A stretch of DNA of 64,000 bases from Bacillus sp. CH30_1T (lineage in GTDB: Bacteria > Bacillota > Bacilli > Bacillales > Bacillaceae_B). Of this stretch, positions 1-8,599 are shown in pieces. Numbering within the stretch: position 1 is the first letter of the stretch; each line of letters begins with the position of its first letter. Under the pieces are notes generated by a model. That model saw only the letters and a list, made by a program, of their open reading frames with translations. It searched no databases and was not told where the DNA came from. Both the position numbers and the translations under genes were made by a program. The DNA lies in NCBI RefSeq assembly GCF_008364765.1, contig NZ_VTUY01000004.1, positions 720,469 through 784,468 on the forward strand, written 5' to 3'.

Positions 1-1035
1 TCGCCTTTCTTCATTGATCACACGCATAAGGGATAATGCTCCCACAGTAGCGATAATGACGCATATTGGAACCACGATCGAATACAGATCGCTATCAATC
101 ACGAGCTTTACTAAAAAATATGAAATACTGAGTGAAATAAGGGGAGAAACCACCCATATTTTGACGATTTTTTTGACAATTTTCTTTTGCAGCATATGTT
201 TGCCGTTCTTCGCCATCCCGAGGCCTATGATAGAGGACGAAGTAACCTGAGTTAGCGGGATCGGTAATCCGTACAGTGAGCTCATCATCACCAGGATCGC
301 TCCCGTAAAGGAAATGAGAATTCCTTCGGCTTTTGAATATTGTGTAATTTTTTTCCCGTTTGTTTCCACTACTTTTTTCCCCAGTAAGACAGCTCCGAGG
401 GCAACGAATAATCCACCCAGCCAAATCCCACGGGAGGGAGACAGTAAACCCGCACCCACTAATGGACCGACGGCGTTGGCTACATTATTCATCCCTGCCG
501 AAAAGGCTTCAAAGAACCCGGCGATAATCAAAAGGTACGCAAGCCATTTTTTTTCAAAATGGAAACCGCGCTTTTCAAGTTTTACTAATCCTGTACCGAA
601 TACCCATGTAACTCCGAAGGCAATGACCGGGACGATCACCCAGAATGACATAATCGTTAAGAGTGACTTCACATAAAGAACTTGAAATGCGACTCCAACT
701 CCTACAACCGCTCCGACCGTTACTTCACTTGTAGACAACGGGATTCCAATCACATTTGCCAGAAACAAGGAAATGGTGGCGGATAACAAAATGATAACCA
801 CTATTTTGATGGAGAGTACATGCTGAGGGATAATCCCTGAACTTATGGTTTTAACTACTTCCCCACCACCTAAAACCGCCCCGCTCAGCACACCGGCTGC
901 GCATATCCATAATGAAACCCTGATGTTTTTTATGGCTCCTGCACCATACGCAACCCCCATCGATGCTGCCGCTCCACTGGCACCGATGTTCATAGCGAAA
1001 AACAAACTTATGATCAGGGCGAATACTTCAATCAA
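1..1035 (-). CDS. cysP: CysP-type sulfate permease (Pit family), 3' end cut by window
   Basis: Integral membrane importer of the phosphate-transporter (PiT) family. The translation reads through the window edge, so about 345 residues are visible and only the extreme C-terminus is missing. The early segment FFAMNIGASGAAASMGVAYG and the internal repeat GMNNVANAVGPLVGAG match the two halves of B. subtilis CysP closely, which is why I call sulfate rather than phosphate. Position behind cysH in an S-box operon supports this. The start is a TTG at 1035, preceded by AAAAGGGG at suitable spacing; no in-frame ATG lies upstream. It follows cysH by 15 bp and should be co-transcribed with it. Confidence 0.9.
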   Translation of the reverse strand, partial: MIEVFALIISLFFAMNIGASGAAASMGVAYGAGAIKNIRVSLWICAAGVLSGAVLGGGEVVKTISSGIIPQHVLSIKIVVIILLSATISLFLANVIGIPLSTSEVTVGAVVGVGVAFQVLYVKSLLTIMSFWVIVPVIAFGVTWVFGTGLVKLEKRGFHFEKKWLAYLLIIAGFFEAFSAGMNNVANAVGPLVGAGLLSPSRGIWLGGLFVALGAVLLGKKVVETNGKKITQYSKAEGILISFTGAILVMMSSLYGLPIPLTQVTSSSIIGLGMAKNGKHMLQKKIVKKIVKIWVVSPLISLSISYFLVKLVIDSDLYSIVVPICVIIATVGALSLMRVINEERR

Positions 1036-1050
1036 AGAATGTAACCCCTT

Positions 1051-1749
1051 TTAATGAAGACCGCATTCGGTTTTCCCTTTTCCTTGCCATCTTCCGGAGC
1101 GGAGATCATTGATGTCTATGGCTGGAGTTGTACAATGGAAGCATCCGATACTTGGATACCCCTGATCATGAAGTGGATTATAGGATAGGTTATGTTTATG
1201 GACATACCTCCAAATCTCCTTCCAAGTCCAGTGAATCAAAGGACAAATCTTAACCGATTGAAACTTGTCATCCTTATTGATGAATTCAACCTGACTTCTT
1301 GTCGGTGATTGCTCTCTTCTTAATCCTGAAATCCAGGCATTTCCTTTGGATAAGGTTTCTTTTAAAGGGTTGAGCTTTCGAATTTGACAGCATTGGTTCG
1401 CATTTCTCTCCCACAACTTATCTCCATATGTTTCTGCTTGCTCTTGGAGCGTTAAATCAGGCTTTTTCATATAAATGGTGATACCAGGATACTTCTCCTT
1501 CACCTTTTCAATCGTTTCGTAGGTTTGCTTGAAATGAACACCTGTATCAAGAAATACTATGGTTGCTTCCGGTTGTACTTTGGTTAAAAGGTCGATTAAT
1601 ACGATCCCTTCTATCCCAAAACTGCATGCATATACGACACTTTCACCGTAATGATCATACGTCCACTCAAGTACGTTTACAGCTCCTTTATATACCGGAT
1701 CAATTTCAAATTGGACAGATGGTTTATTCCAAGTTTGATAGGTTAACAT
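1051..1749 (-). CDS. cysH: Phosphoadenylyl/adenylyl-sulfate reductase
   Basis: Reduces APS or PAPS to sulfite with thioredoxin in cytoplasmic assimilatory sulfate reduction. The 232-residue product has the family's C-terminal ECGLH nucleophile (residues 228-232). It also has the CC pair near residue 120 (CCQIRK) and CxxC at 203-206 (GCFHC), which together ligate a [4Fe-4S] cluster in the APS-reducing branch. I therefore infer APS can be the substrate, as in B. subtilis. The ATG start is preceded by GGGAAAGGGG. A rho-independent terminator lies between this gene and yezD, so expression depends on read-through or on an unseen internal promoter. Confidence 0.95.
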   Translation of the reverse strand: MLTYQTWNKPSVQFEIDPVYKGAVNVLEWTYDHYGESVVYACSFGIEGIVLIDLLTKVQPEATIVFLDTGVHFKQTYETIEKVKEKYPGITIYMKKPDLTLQEQAETYGDKLWERNANQCCQIRKLNPLKETLSKGNAWISGLRREQSPTRSQVEFINKDDKFQSVKICPLIHWTWKEIWRYVHKHNLSYNPLHDQGYPSIGCFHCTTPAIDINDLRSGRWQGKGKTECGLH

Positions 1750-1775
1750 GATACACCCCTTTCCCGCTCATCCAA

Positions 1776-1831
1776 ACAAAAAGAGGCGATAACAAGATAT
1801 AGGGATTTCCCTTATCTGTGTTATGCGCCTC
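1776..1831 (-). terminator. Intrinsic terminator between yezD and cysH
   Basis: On the minus strand GAGGCGCATAAC pairs with GTTATCGCCTC (one bulge) around an AGGGAAATCCCT-rich centre, followed by TTTTTG. It sits after yezD and ends about 27 nt before cysH, so it can attenuate the distal genes. Confidence 0.8.
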
Positions 1832-1848
1832 TAGTTTGTCTAGTCAGC

Positions 1849-2004
1849 TTATTTAATTCGCACTTTCTCGTTTTTCTCTAATTGAATGACTTTACCGTCC
1901 TGAACCACAATGGTAATTGATCCAAAACTCATCGTCTTCAACATCGAAGTGATTTTCTCGACTACTACATCATACTGTGCCTCTTGATTATTTTCTTTAG
2001 TCAC
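1849..2004 (-). CDS. yezD: YezD-like small protein (DUF2292)
   Basis: A 51-residue ORF, GTG start at 2004, preceded by GGGGGAATCAT. Core: SMLKTMSFGSITIVVQDGKV, ending in KNEKVRIK. It resembles the YezD/DUF2292 family, small cytoplasmic proteins often encoded beside sulfate-assimilation genes; their biochemical role is not established. It is the first gene after the S-box leader, so its mRNA level should follow SAM availability. The intergenic terminator downstream implies yezD is made in excess over cysH and cysP. The family assignment is from remembered similarity over a short sequence. Confidence 0.75.
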   Translation of the reverse strand: MTKENNQEAQYDVVVEKITSMLKTMSFGSITIVVQDGKVIQLEKNEKVRIK

Positions 2005-2044
2005 ATGATTCCCCCAATTTTCATCTTATCCAGAAAATCATGAA

Positions 2045-2193
2045 TGAAAAAACAACCTTCCATTTTGGAAGGTTGTTCAGGTAAGGATACCTTATCTTCC
2101 AAAATGACTTCACATTTTGCTGGAATTAGCACCTTACATACGTAGGTTGCTGGGCTTCGCGGGGCCAGATCCCTCCACCACTCTGGATAAGAG
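2045..2193 (-). promoter_or_regulatory. SAM-I (S-box) riboswitch with terminator
   Basis: The minus-strand leader begins CUCUUAUCCAGAGUGG, continues with GAGGGAUCUGGCCC, GAAGCCCAGCAACC and GGUGCUAAUUCCAGC, and closes with GGAAGAUAAG: the S-box consensus in order. The aptamer spans 2091-2193. It is followed by an expression-platform terminator at 2045-2077 (ACAACCTTCC / GGAAGGTTGT then TTTTTT). SAM binding should cause termination, shutting off yezD-cysH-cysP when methionine and SAM are plentiful. Confidence 0.97.
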
Positions 2194-2214
2194 TTATTAT
2201 TTTTAATATTCTAA

Positions 2215-2242
2215 ATAATATCACATTCTGCAGGGAAGTCAA
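2215..2242 (-). promoter_or_regulatory. SigA promoter of the yezD-cysH-cysP operon
   Basis: TTGACT (2237-2242) and TATTAT (2215-2220) with a 16-bp spacer and a TG two bases before the -10. It lies just ahead of the S-box aptamer. The rest of the 2005-2357 gap holds the riboswitch and nothing coding that I can see. Confidence 0.8.
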
Positions 2243-2357
2243 CCCGAGTTTTTCTATCGGATTTAAGTCTTTTGACTTATTTTTTCTTTCAGAACATTAA
2301 TTCTCTTTATTTCTATTCGCTCTATGAAAGCTATAGGACACAATTTCACATGAATGC

Positions 2358-2759
2358 TCAAAATAGTTGAAACATCAATTTACCCTCGATCACTTTCTTC
2401 TGGTCCTGATTGACGGCAAAGACTTTAAAATGTAAGAGATCATCCTGTTTTTCTGATACTTCTGCAAACATTGTAATGACATCGTCCAAAAAAACCATCC
2501 CTTTAAAGCGAACGGTGTAATCTTTGATAAATCCTTCTTCATAATGATCACTAAAAAGCTTGGAGACATTGCCCATTGTCCACATGCCATGAGCAATGAT
2601 TCCTGGAAGCCCCAGTTTATGGGCTTCCTCATCGATCGTATGAATGGGGTTATAATCCCCAGATGCTCCTGCATATTTGATTAAGTCGATTCTCGAGACT
2701 GGAGCTAATTCGACAATGGGAATCGTTTCACCTATATTAATGGATGATAGTATAGTCAT
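2358..2759 (-). CDS. MaoC-like hydratase/dehydratase (hot-dog fold)
   Basis: A 133-residue hot-dog protein with the R-specific enoyl-CoA hydratase signature YAGASGDYNPIH at residues 29-40. The catalytic dyad would be Asp35 and His40, and IAHGMW follows. It should hydrate 2-enoyl-CoA or dehydrate 3-hydroxyacyl-CoA. The start overlaps the stop of the upstream MaoC-N gene by 4 bp. Split MaoC pairs commonly form heterodimers in which only one subunit is catalytic; here this one carries the motif. It is the last gene of the unit that begins with the acyl-CoA dehydrogenase at 5182. The actual substrate is unknown. Confidence 0.85.
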   Translation of the reverse strand: MTILSSINIGETIPIVELAPVSRIDLIKYAGASGDYNPIHTIDEEAHKLGLPGIIAHGMWTMGNVSKLFSDHYEEGFIKDYTVRFKGMVFLDDVITMFAEVSEKQDDLLHFKVFAVNQDQKKVIEGKLMFQLF

Positions 2760-3214
2760 TTTCCCAACCTCTCTCTGACCGCTTCAGTGATAATGACAAT
2801 CGCCTCGGAGGTGAAAATCCTTTTCCCTCCTGAGTCTTCACCTATATCTTCGATTACAAGAAAGCCTAGTGTTCCACCCGATCCTTTCCGCTCATAGTAA
2901 TCTTTTATCTCTGTATAACACTGAATACGTTCCCCAACCTTCAGTGGTCTTACATAGTGAAAAGATTGTTCCCCATGAATTAACCCGATATTCGGTAGAT
3001 GAAAACCCTCAATTGTTCCATAGTCAAATACTCTGGGAAACGTGGGGGGAGCGATATTCCCCCTGTATTTAGATCGCTTTCCTGCTTCTTCATCCACATA
3101 AATGGGATGTAGATCTCCGATGGCTTCGGCAAACTTATGAACCGCTCCTTTTTCTACACAATTTTCTACGGAAGTTGAGCGTTTACCGATATAAGATTGA
3201 AACATATCCTTCAC
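2756..3214 (-). CDS. MaoC N-terminal-domain dehydratase subunit
   Basis: A 152-residue protein of the MaoC_dehydrat_N / FAS1-like dehydratase type. Visible family features are FAEAIGDLHPIY (an altered hydratase motif), IAPPTF, and LIHGEQSFHY preceding PLKVGE. I infer it pairs with the 133-residue hydratase encoded immediately downstream (4-bp overlap) as a two-subunit hydratase, as seen for HadAB- and ChsH-type enzymes. It is preceded by the SDR gene with a 12-bp gap, so the three genes look co-translated. Which acyl chain is handled cannot be read from sequence. Confidence 0.8.
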   Translation of the reverse strand: MKDMFQSYIGKRSTSVENCVEKGAVHKFAEAIGDLHPIYVDEEAGKRSKYRGNIAPPTFPRVFDYGTIEGFHLPNIGLIHGEQSFHYVRPLKVGERIQCYTEIKDYYERKGSGGTLGFLVIEDIGEDSGGKRIFTSEAIVIITEAVRERLGK

Positions 3215-3226
3215 CTCTTTCTCCCA

Positions 3227-3985
3227 TTAGGCTTTCGGCCCTCCAGCTACGTAGAGGATTTGTCCATTAACGAATGACGATCTTTCATCCGCAAAAAACG
3301 CCACTGCATTCGCTATATCTTCCGGCTGCCCGCTTCTCCCGACAGGAATACCTTGAAGACTTGCTTCCACCAATTCTTCAAAGGTAATTCCGATTCGCAT
3401 AGCTGTTTCTCTAGTCATATCCGTTTCGATGAATCCGGGGGCTACTGCATTGGTCGTAATACCAAGAGGACCAAGCTCTATAGCCAAAGTTTTCGTTAAG
3501 CCTTGAAGACCCGCTTTAGCCGTAGCGTAATTTGCCTGACCCCGGTTACCGAGTGCCGAGGTAGAAGAGATATTAATCATCCGGCCATACCTATTCTTCA
3601 CCATATAACCTTGCGCTGCTTTCGCTACGTTAAATGCTCCTTTCAAATGCACATCCATGACCGTTTGCCAATCTGTATCAGTCATTTTAAACAACAGGTT
3701 ATCTCTGATGACTCCTGCATTGTTGACAACAATGTCAACGGACCCGAAAGTTTCAAAGACTTCGTTGACGGCCTCTTCTACTTCTTTGAATTCTACTACA
3801 TTCGCAATTCTTGTATATATTTCATACTCTCTCAATTCCTCACTGACTTCCAAGAGTGCCTCTTCATTCACGTCAATGATGGCAACCTTTGCCCCTTCTC
3901 CTGCAAAGAGCTTGGCAATCGCTTTACCGATCCCCCGGCTCCCGCCTGTTACTAAAGCTACTTTCCCTCTGAATCTTTCACCCAT
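3227..3985 (-). CDS. FabG-like short-chain dehydrogenase/reductase
   Basis: A 252-residue classical SDR with TGGSRGIG in the N-terminal nucleotide-binding loop (near residues 14-21), NNAG, and the catalytic Ser...YATAK triad followed by VAPGFIETDM. The C-terminal VNGQILYVAGG is typical of FabG-like 3-oxoacyl reductases. Placed between an acyl-CoA dehydrogenase and a MaoC pair, it most likely oxidises a 3-hydroxyacyl-CoA in beta-oxidation rather than acting in fatty-acid synthesis; that is inference from context. RBS AAGGAGG lies just before the ATG at 3985. Confidence 0.85.
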   Translation of the reverse strand: MGERFRGKVALVTGGSRGIGKAIAKLFAGEGAKVAIIDVNEEALLEVSEELREYEIYTRIANVVEFKEVEEAVNEVFETFGSVDIVVNNAGVIRDNLLFKMTDTDWQTVMDVHLKGAFNVAKAAQGYMVKNRYGRMINISSTSALGNRGQANYATAKAGLQGLTKTLAIELGPLGITTNAVAPGFIETDMTRETAMRIGITFEELVEASLQGIPVGRSGQPEDIANAVAFFADERSSFVNGQILYVAGGPKA

Positions 3986-4006
3986 TTACATTACCTCCTT
4001 ATCCCT

Positions 4007-5182
4007 TTAAACAAATTGGCCCACTTTCACATGCCCTTTTAATAGATTCCGAGAAATGATCAGTTTTTGAATTTCATCAGTACCATCATAAATACGCCAC
4101 AATCTTGCTTCACGATACCAGCGTTCAATCGGAAGTTCTCTTGTGTAGCCCATCCCTCCGTGAATTTGAAGGACCCGATCCGCTACCCGATTTCCCATGT
4201 TCGATCCGTACAGTTTGGCAATCGATGCAACATGGCGATTATCTTCTCCTTGATCCAGCGTGAATGCTGCATTTAACACAAGCCATCTGGCAGCTTCAAT
4301 TTCCACGGCAGAATCAGCAATCTGCCATTGAATCGCCTGTCGATCCGCGATTGGCTTTCCAAATGTCTCTCTTTCCTTGGAATAATCAATCGCCATTTGC
4401 AGTAAACGTTCTGCTGCGCCTACCGCTTGTGCACCAACAATCCAGCGTGCGAACCCGATCCATTCCAGTCCCAAATTGTAACCACCATCGATTTCACCGA
4501 GAATATTTTCTTCAGGTACCCGCACGTCATCAAAAAACAGACTGGCCGGTCCCCATTCCCCCATGGTATGAATGTATTCGGATGTCCAACCCATACTTCG
4601 ATCGGCTATAAAACAGGTTACTCCTTCCCGACCCGTTCTCCGATGCTTTTCCTTATCGGTCACCGCCATGACCATGACAAAGTCTGCTTCATTTCCGCCA
4701 GTAATAAACGTTTTTTCACCATTTAATACCCACTCATTTCCATCCTTCACTGCGGTCATCCGAATGTTTTGAGTATCGGATCCAGCTCCCGGTTCCGTCA
4801 TGGCAAAGCAGGACTTTTTCTCTCCGTTTATCGTGGGGATCAAATAGTTCTTTTTCTGTTCTTCGTTGGCATAGTATAGGATGTTATCTGCATAACCACC
4901 GAAACTGAAAGGCACAAAGGTTTTAGAGATTTCCATATAAACAATGGCCATCATCATTTGCCCGAGATCCGCTCCGCCGTACTCTTCTGGTGTATTGATC
5001 CCCCAGAACCCTGCTTCCTTTGCTTTTAACTGCAGCTCGCTCCTTTTTTCCGGGGAAAGACTTGGTTTTCCTTCCCGTTCATTTCTTAGCACTTCATTTT
5101 CTAAAGGTATTAGTTCTTTCTCAACAAATTTACGGATGGTTTTTTGGATCATCCTTTGTTCATCTGATAACCGTAAGTTCAT
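4007..5182 (-). CDS. Acyl-CoA dehydrogenase
   Basis: A 391-residue FAD-dependent dehydrogenase. Both family signatures are present: CFAMTEPGAGSDTQNI with NGEKTFITGG, and the C-terminal block IHGGMGYTRELPIERWYREAR followed by RIYDGTDEIQ. The usual catalytic-base position in the C-terminal signature is Asp rather than Glu, which is common in bacterial paralogues. It oxidises an acyl-CoA to the 2-enoyl-CoA, passing electrons to ETF (not encoded here). First gene of a four-gene unit ending in the MaoC pair, and directly downstream of a TetR-type operator at 5211-5228. Confidence 0.92.
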   Translation of the reverse strand: MNLRLSDEQRMIQKTIRKFVEKELIPLENEVLRNEREGKPSLSPEKRSELQLKAKEAGFWGINTPEEYGGADLGQMMMAIVYMEISKTFVPFSFGGYADNILYYANEEQKKNYLIPTINGEKKSCFAMTEPGAGSDTQNIRMTAVKDGNEWVLNGEKTFITGGNEADFVMVMAVTDKEKHRRTGREGVTCFIADRSMGWTSEYIHTMGEWGPASLFFDDVRVPEENILGEIDGGYNLGLEWIGFARWIVGAQAVGAAERLLQMAIDYSKERETFGKPIADRQAIQWQIADSAVEIEAARWLVLNAAFTLDQGEDNRHVASIAKLYGSNMGNRVADRVLQIHGGMGYTRELPIERWYREARLWRIYDGTDEIQKLIISRNLLKGHVKVGQFV

Positions 5183-5210
5183 CCCGGTTCCCCCCTATAA
5201 GATGGATCGT

Positions 5211-5228
5211 ATACTAACTGGTTAGTAT
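5211..5228. promoter_or_regulatory. TetR-type operator, copy 1
   Basis: Perfect 18-bp palindrome ATACTAACTGGTTAGTAT ahead of the acyl-CoA dehydrogenase gene and touching the stop codon of the preceding quinone oxidoreductase. Two near-identical copies occur at 8546-8563 and 13730-13747. I infer binding by the TetR-family protein encoded at 8600-9166. Confidence 0.8.
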
Positions 5229-6202
5229 TATGGCTGCAGGATTACCTTTCCTACCGTTTTTCTTGCTTGCATGAGTGTATGAACCTTAGCTGCATCTTCT
5301 AAAGGAAATACATGTCCAACCGTTACTTTCAATTCCCCGGACGCTACATAATGAAAGATTTCATGAAGGGTTTTCTGGGTCAGTTCAGCATCTCTCATGA
5401 GAGGAGGTAGGAAGAACCCGATAACAGACTGATTCTTTGCCATCAAAGAAGAAGGATAAAATCTGCTCTGCTCTCCGCTTGCTACTCCGTAAATCACCAT
5501 TCTTCCGAAATAGTCAAGACATTTTAACGTTTTATAGAAAACATCACCGCCTGCCATTTCCAATGCCAGGTTTACACCCTTTCCATTTGTGGCTTCCAGA
5601 ACTTCTGATTCCCAGCCCTCTTGAGTGTAGTTGACTAACACATTCGCTCCCATACCCTCAGCCAGACGTAATTTTTCTTCTGTGCTGGCCGTAGCGATGA
5701 TCTTACCTGCACCAAATCGTTTTGCCAGTTGGACGGCAAGCAGGCCTACTCCACCAGCCGCTGCATGAATGAGGACGGTTTCTCCCTGCTGCAACCTTCC
5801 CAAGGTTTTTAATATGTGATAGGCACTTAATCCTTGAACAGGGATGGCGGCCGCTTCTTTGAAATCCAATCCATATGGGAGGGGGATCAATGAACGCTCA
5901 TCTGTCAGGGCAAATTCTGCATAGCCTCCGGAATCCAACATGGCTACAACCCGGTCTCCTTTTCTTACTCTCTTCACATCTTCTCCCACTTCAGTGACGA
6001 TTCCCGCCACTTCAGAACCCGGGATATATGGGAGTGGAGTTTTCACCACATATTGCCCTTCCCGTCTTGCTGTATCAGCATAATTGACTGCAGATGCATG
6101 AACATCAATAAGGACTTCTCTCCCCCGAGGCGTCGGAACATTTATATCCACATTTTCTAATACATTAGGGCTTCCAAACTCCCTGAACTGAATGGCTTTC
6201 AT
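5228..6202 (-). CDS. NADPH:quinone oxidoreductase-like MDR protein
   Basis: A 324-residue zinc-independent medium-chain dehydrogenase/reductase of the QOR type. Features include the N-terminal GroES-like domain (PGSEVAGIVTEVG), the HAAAGGVGLLAVQLAK nucleotide-binding loop, and no structural-zinc cysteine cluster. Such enzymes reduce quinones or alpha,beta-unsaturated carbonyls with NADPH, and some reduce 2-enoyl-CoA. It lies 11 bp after the crotonase gene in the unit that starts at the thioesterase gene. In this cluster it may act as an enoyl-CoA or enone reductase; the substrate is not evident. Confidence 0.8.
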   Translation of the reverse strand: MKAIQFREFGSPNVLENVDINVPTPRGREVLIDVHASAVNYADTARREGQYVVKTPLPYIPGSEVAGIVTEVGEDVKRVRKGDRVVAMLDSGGYAEFALTDERSLIPLPYGLDFKEAAAIPVQGLSAYHILKTLGRLQQGETVLIHAAAGGVGLLAVQLAKRFGAGKIIATASTEEKLRLAEGMGANVLVNYTQEGWESEVLEATNGKGVNLALEMAGGDVFYKTLKCLDYFGRMVIYGVASGEQSRFYPSSLMAKNQSVIGFFLPPLMRDAELTQKTLHEIFHYVASGELKVTVGHVFPLEDAAKVHTLMQARKTVGKVILQP

Positions 6203-6213
6203 CCTAATCCCTC

Positions 6214-6990
6214 CTATTTTCCAGAAAACGATGGTCTTCTTTTGTTTTTAAATGCTGAAACTCCCTCACCATGATCTTCAGTTGTAATCATCAAGGTTTG
6301 TGTGATTCGTTCTTGTTCAAGTATCTCATCCAAAGATGAGGTGAATGAACGATCAATCATTTTCTTCATCATTCCATAAGCTTTACTTGGCCCTAAGGCT
6401 AACTCTCTAGCCCAATCAGTTGTTTCCTTATCAAGTCTTTCAAAAGGGACAATACGGTTTACCACACCTAAGTTATACATTCTTCCGGCAGCCACAGGTT
6501 CTCCTGAAAAGAAGAATTCTTTCGCTAAATGTGGGCCTATGATGCGTGGAAGAAAATACGAACCTCCGCCATCGGAAATAAGACCTACTTTAGAGAAGCT
6601 TAAAGCGAATTGACTATCTTCTGAAGCGATAATCAAATCACTGGCCAGGGCTAAATTAAAACCGGCACCTGCTGCAAAGCCGTGTACCGAGGCGATGACC
6701 GGTTTATCTATTTCTTTTATTGCTTTAATGCATGTATTTAATATCCCGATGTGTTCATAGACTTCGGTTGAAGTGGCACTCCCCATCGTTTTCACGTCGC
6801 CGCCTGCAGAAAAGGCCCTCCCGGCACCGCGAATCACAATGGCTCTGATTTCCTGATTATGCTCTGCCTGCTCTAGTGCTTCAACGATTCCCGTAAGCAT
6901 GTTCTCATCAAAGGAATTCAAGCTATCCGGTCTATTTAATGTCAATGTCAGTACCCGGTCAGTTGTTTCTAGTAGTAAAGAGGATTTCAT
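6214..6990 (-). CDS. Enoyl-CoA hydratase/isomerase (PaaG-like crotonase)
   Basis: A 258-residue crotonase-fold protein. The oxyanion-hole segments FSAGGDVK and ISDGGGSYFLPRIIG are present. The glutamate that usually follows the proline in hydratases (PE motif) is replaced (FSKVGL), and the sequence around SDGGG resembles PaaG-type enoyl-CoA isomerases, in which an Asp is catalytic. I therefore favour 3,2-enoyl-CoA isomerase over hydratase. The neighbouring MaoC pair could provide hydration in this pathway. It is encoded between the APH kinase and the quinone oxidoreductase. Confidence 0.82.
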   Translation of the reverse strand: MKSSLLLETTDRVLTLTLNRPDSLNSFDENMLTGIVEALEQAEHNQEIRAIVIRGAGRAFSAGGDVKTMGSATSTEVYEHIGILNTCIKAIKEIDKPVIASVHGFAAGAGFNLALASDLIIASEDSQFALSFSKVGLISDGGGSYFLPRIIGPHLAKEFFFSGEPVAAGRMYNLGVVNRIVPFERLDKETTDWARELALGPSKAYGMMKKMIDRSFTSSLDEILEQERITQTLMITTEDHGEGVSAFKNKRRPSFSGK

Positions 6991-7013
6991 CGTTTTCGTT
7001 CATCTCCTTGTCT

Positions 7014-8090
7014 TTATTCCTGGCGATCAAATGCAGCTTGACTTCCCAGGGTGATCAACGATTTCGCAAACCGATCAAATTGAGAAAATCGTGAATCGCT
7101 GGTTTGCCCCATCTTAAAGCGGTAATAGATTTGTTGCACAATGACTGCGAGCTTAAAATAAGCAAAAGATAAATAAAAATGAATATTGTTCACGTCTCTA
7201 CTGCTTTTCCTGGCATATTCTTCGATAAATTGTCTTCTGCTGTAAAAACCGTCCATGATCGTTACTGGAGGCTTCCCAAGACCAAATTTTAATAACTCTG
7301 GATCATCATTTTGTATCCAATACCCCATAGCGACACCTAAATCAGCAAGAGGATCACCAACGGTCGCCATCTCCCAGTCAAATAACCCCACCATAGATTT
7401 AAGGTCAGAAGAAAACATGGAATTGTTTAATTTAAAATCATAATGAATGATTGTCGATTCAGCATTTCCTGGAACATTCTTTATCAACCAGTGTGTCAGG
7501 TGATCCACTTCGCGAATCTCACTTGTTTTGGCACGCTCGTAACGTTTGATCCATCCATATACTTGTCTTTCCATAAAGTGTTCGGGCTTACTGATTTCAT
7601 GAAGAGTTGTTTTTCTGTGATCAATGGAATGAAGATCGACCAGTTTAGAAACCATTTCCTCCGATATTTTCCTGCAGATATCTGGTGTCACATGGAGGTG
7701 AGGGGGAAAGGAAGTATCAAATACTTCACCTTTTATTCGCTCCATGATGAAAAATGGGCTGCCTACGATCCTTTCATCATCAGAGAATACATACGGCTCA
7801 GGTGTAACACAGAATAATGGTTGAATTTCTGAAAGAATCCTATATTCTCTTTTCATATCGTGAGCCTTCGGGGCGACAGGTCCTAATGGAGGACGTCTCA
7901 GTACACCTTCCCATTCACCCATTTTAAGTAGATACGTAAGATTTGAGTGTCCTGCAGAAAATTGTTTAATAGAGAGCTCTTCATGAAGGAGGTGAGGGAA
8001 ATGCTCATTCAAAAAGCTTTTTAGATTGGTAGTATTCAGCTCTTCTCCTTCTCGCACCGATACCGTTTCATACCCAGTTTTTTCAGACAT
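7014..8090 (-). CDS. APH-family phosphotransferase (ACAD10/11 N-domain / LvaA-like kinase)
   Basis: A 358-residue aminoglycoside-phosphotransferase-fold kinase. The Brenner-type catalytic loop IIHYDFKLNN (HxDxxxxN) and the metal-binding segment GLFDWEMATVGDPLADLG are intact. The order matches the kinase domain fused to acyl-CoA dehydrogenase in animal ACAD10/11 and to LvaA of Pseudomonas, which phosphorylates the 4-hydroxyl of 4-hydroxyacyl-CoA. The matching ACAD11-type dehydrogenase is encoded separately at 11635-12864. I infer the two act together in removing a 4-hydroxyl group; this is not proven from sequence. Antibiotic resistance is unlikely given the context. Confidence 0.82.
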   Translation of the reverse strand: MSEKTGYETVSVREGEELNTTNLKSFLNEHFPHLLHEELSIKQFSAGHSNLTYLLKMGEWEGVLRRPPLGPVAPKAHDMKREYRILSEIQPLFCVTPEPYVFSDDERIVGSPFFIMERIKGEVFDTSFPPHLHVTPDICRKISEEMVSKLVDLHSIDHRKTTLHEISKPEHFMERQVYGWIKRYERAKTSEIREVDHLTHWLIKNVPGNAESTIIHYDFKLNNSMFSSDLKSMVGLFDWEMATVGDPLADLGVAMGYWIQNDDPELLKFGLGKPPVTIMDGFYSRRQFIEEYARKSSRDVNNIHFYLSFAYFKLAVIVQQIYYRFKMGQTSDSRFSQFDRFAKSLITLGSQAAFDRQE

Positions 8091-8105
8091 CTTACCCCTC
8101 CAACA

Positions 8106-8522
8106 TTAAGAATATTCAGTTTTCTCTGAGCGCAAATGAGTGTTTAACTGCGCCTTTAACAACTCAGGGATCATTTTGCTTTGCTGCTCAAGAAAATCAA
8201 AATAAACGATCACCGCATTTCCCTTTGCAATCAATTGATGGGTGTTCGCACATAAGATATCATGCTCTAACTGAAAGCTCTTCGATCCAATTTTTGATAG
8301 ATAGGTGGTGATCTTTAACTCTTGATTAAAATACCCTTGTGACACAAAGTCACATTTGGTTGAAGCGAGAATAAATCGCCAGTCTTTCACCTCCATATCA
8401 AATCCGAGTGATTGAAAGAATTTAATTCTTGCTTCTTCTAAATAAACAAAATAAGTTGTATTGTTGATATGACCTAATGCATCCGTTTCGCAAAATCTAC
8501 TCGTTACCGTAATGGTTTCCAT
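8106..8522 (-). CDS. Acyl-CoA thioesterase (4HBT family)
   Basis: A 138-residue single hot-dog domain with the 4-hydroxybenzoyl-CoA thioesterase signature ETDALGHINNTTYFVYLEEAR near residues 12-32; Asp14 is the expected catalytic residue. It should hydrolyse a medium- or short-chain acyl-CoA, perhaps as a relief valve for the pathway. It is the first gene after the operator at 8546-8563 and leads the unit thioesterase-kinase-crotonase-quinone oxidoreductase, with 15-bp spacing to the kinase gene. Confidence 0.85.
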   Translation of the reverse strand: METITVTSRFCETDALGHINNTTYFVYLEEARIKFFQSLGFDMEVKDWRFILASTKCDFVSQGYFNQELKITTYLSKIGSKSFQLEHDILCANTHQLIAKGNAVIVYFDFLEQQSKMIPELLKAQLNTHLRSEKTEYS

Positions 8523-8545
8523 TAGCCCGCCATCTCCCTATATAA

Positions 8546-8563
8546 ATACTAACCAGTTGGTAT
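8546..8563. promoter_or_regulatory. TetR-type operator, copy 2
   Basis: 18-bp palindrome ATACTAACCAGTTGGTAT, 24 bp upstream of the thioesterase ATG and between that gene and the TetR gene. It shares 16 of 18 positions with the copy at 5211. It may overlap the -10 region of the thioesterase promoter. Confidence 0.8.
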
Positions 8564-8599
8564 GTTATTCATAAGGAAATCCTTTAGATGATTTCCCAT

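Noticed and set aside
7014..8090. Aminoglycoside resistance gene
   Set aside because: The APH fold is shared, but the position inside an acyl-CoA cluster and the ACAD10/11-like sequence argue for a metabolic kinase.
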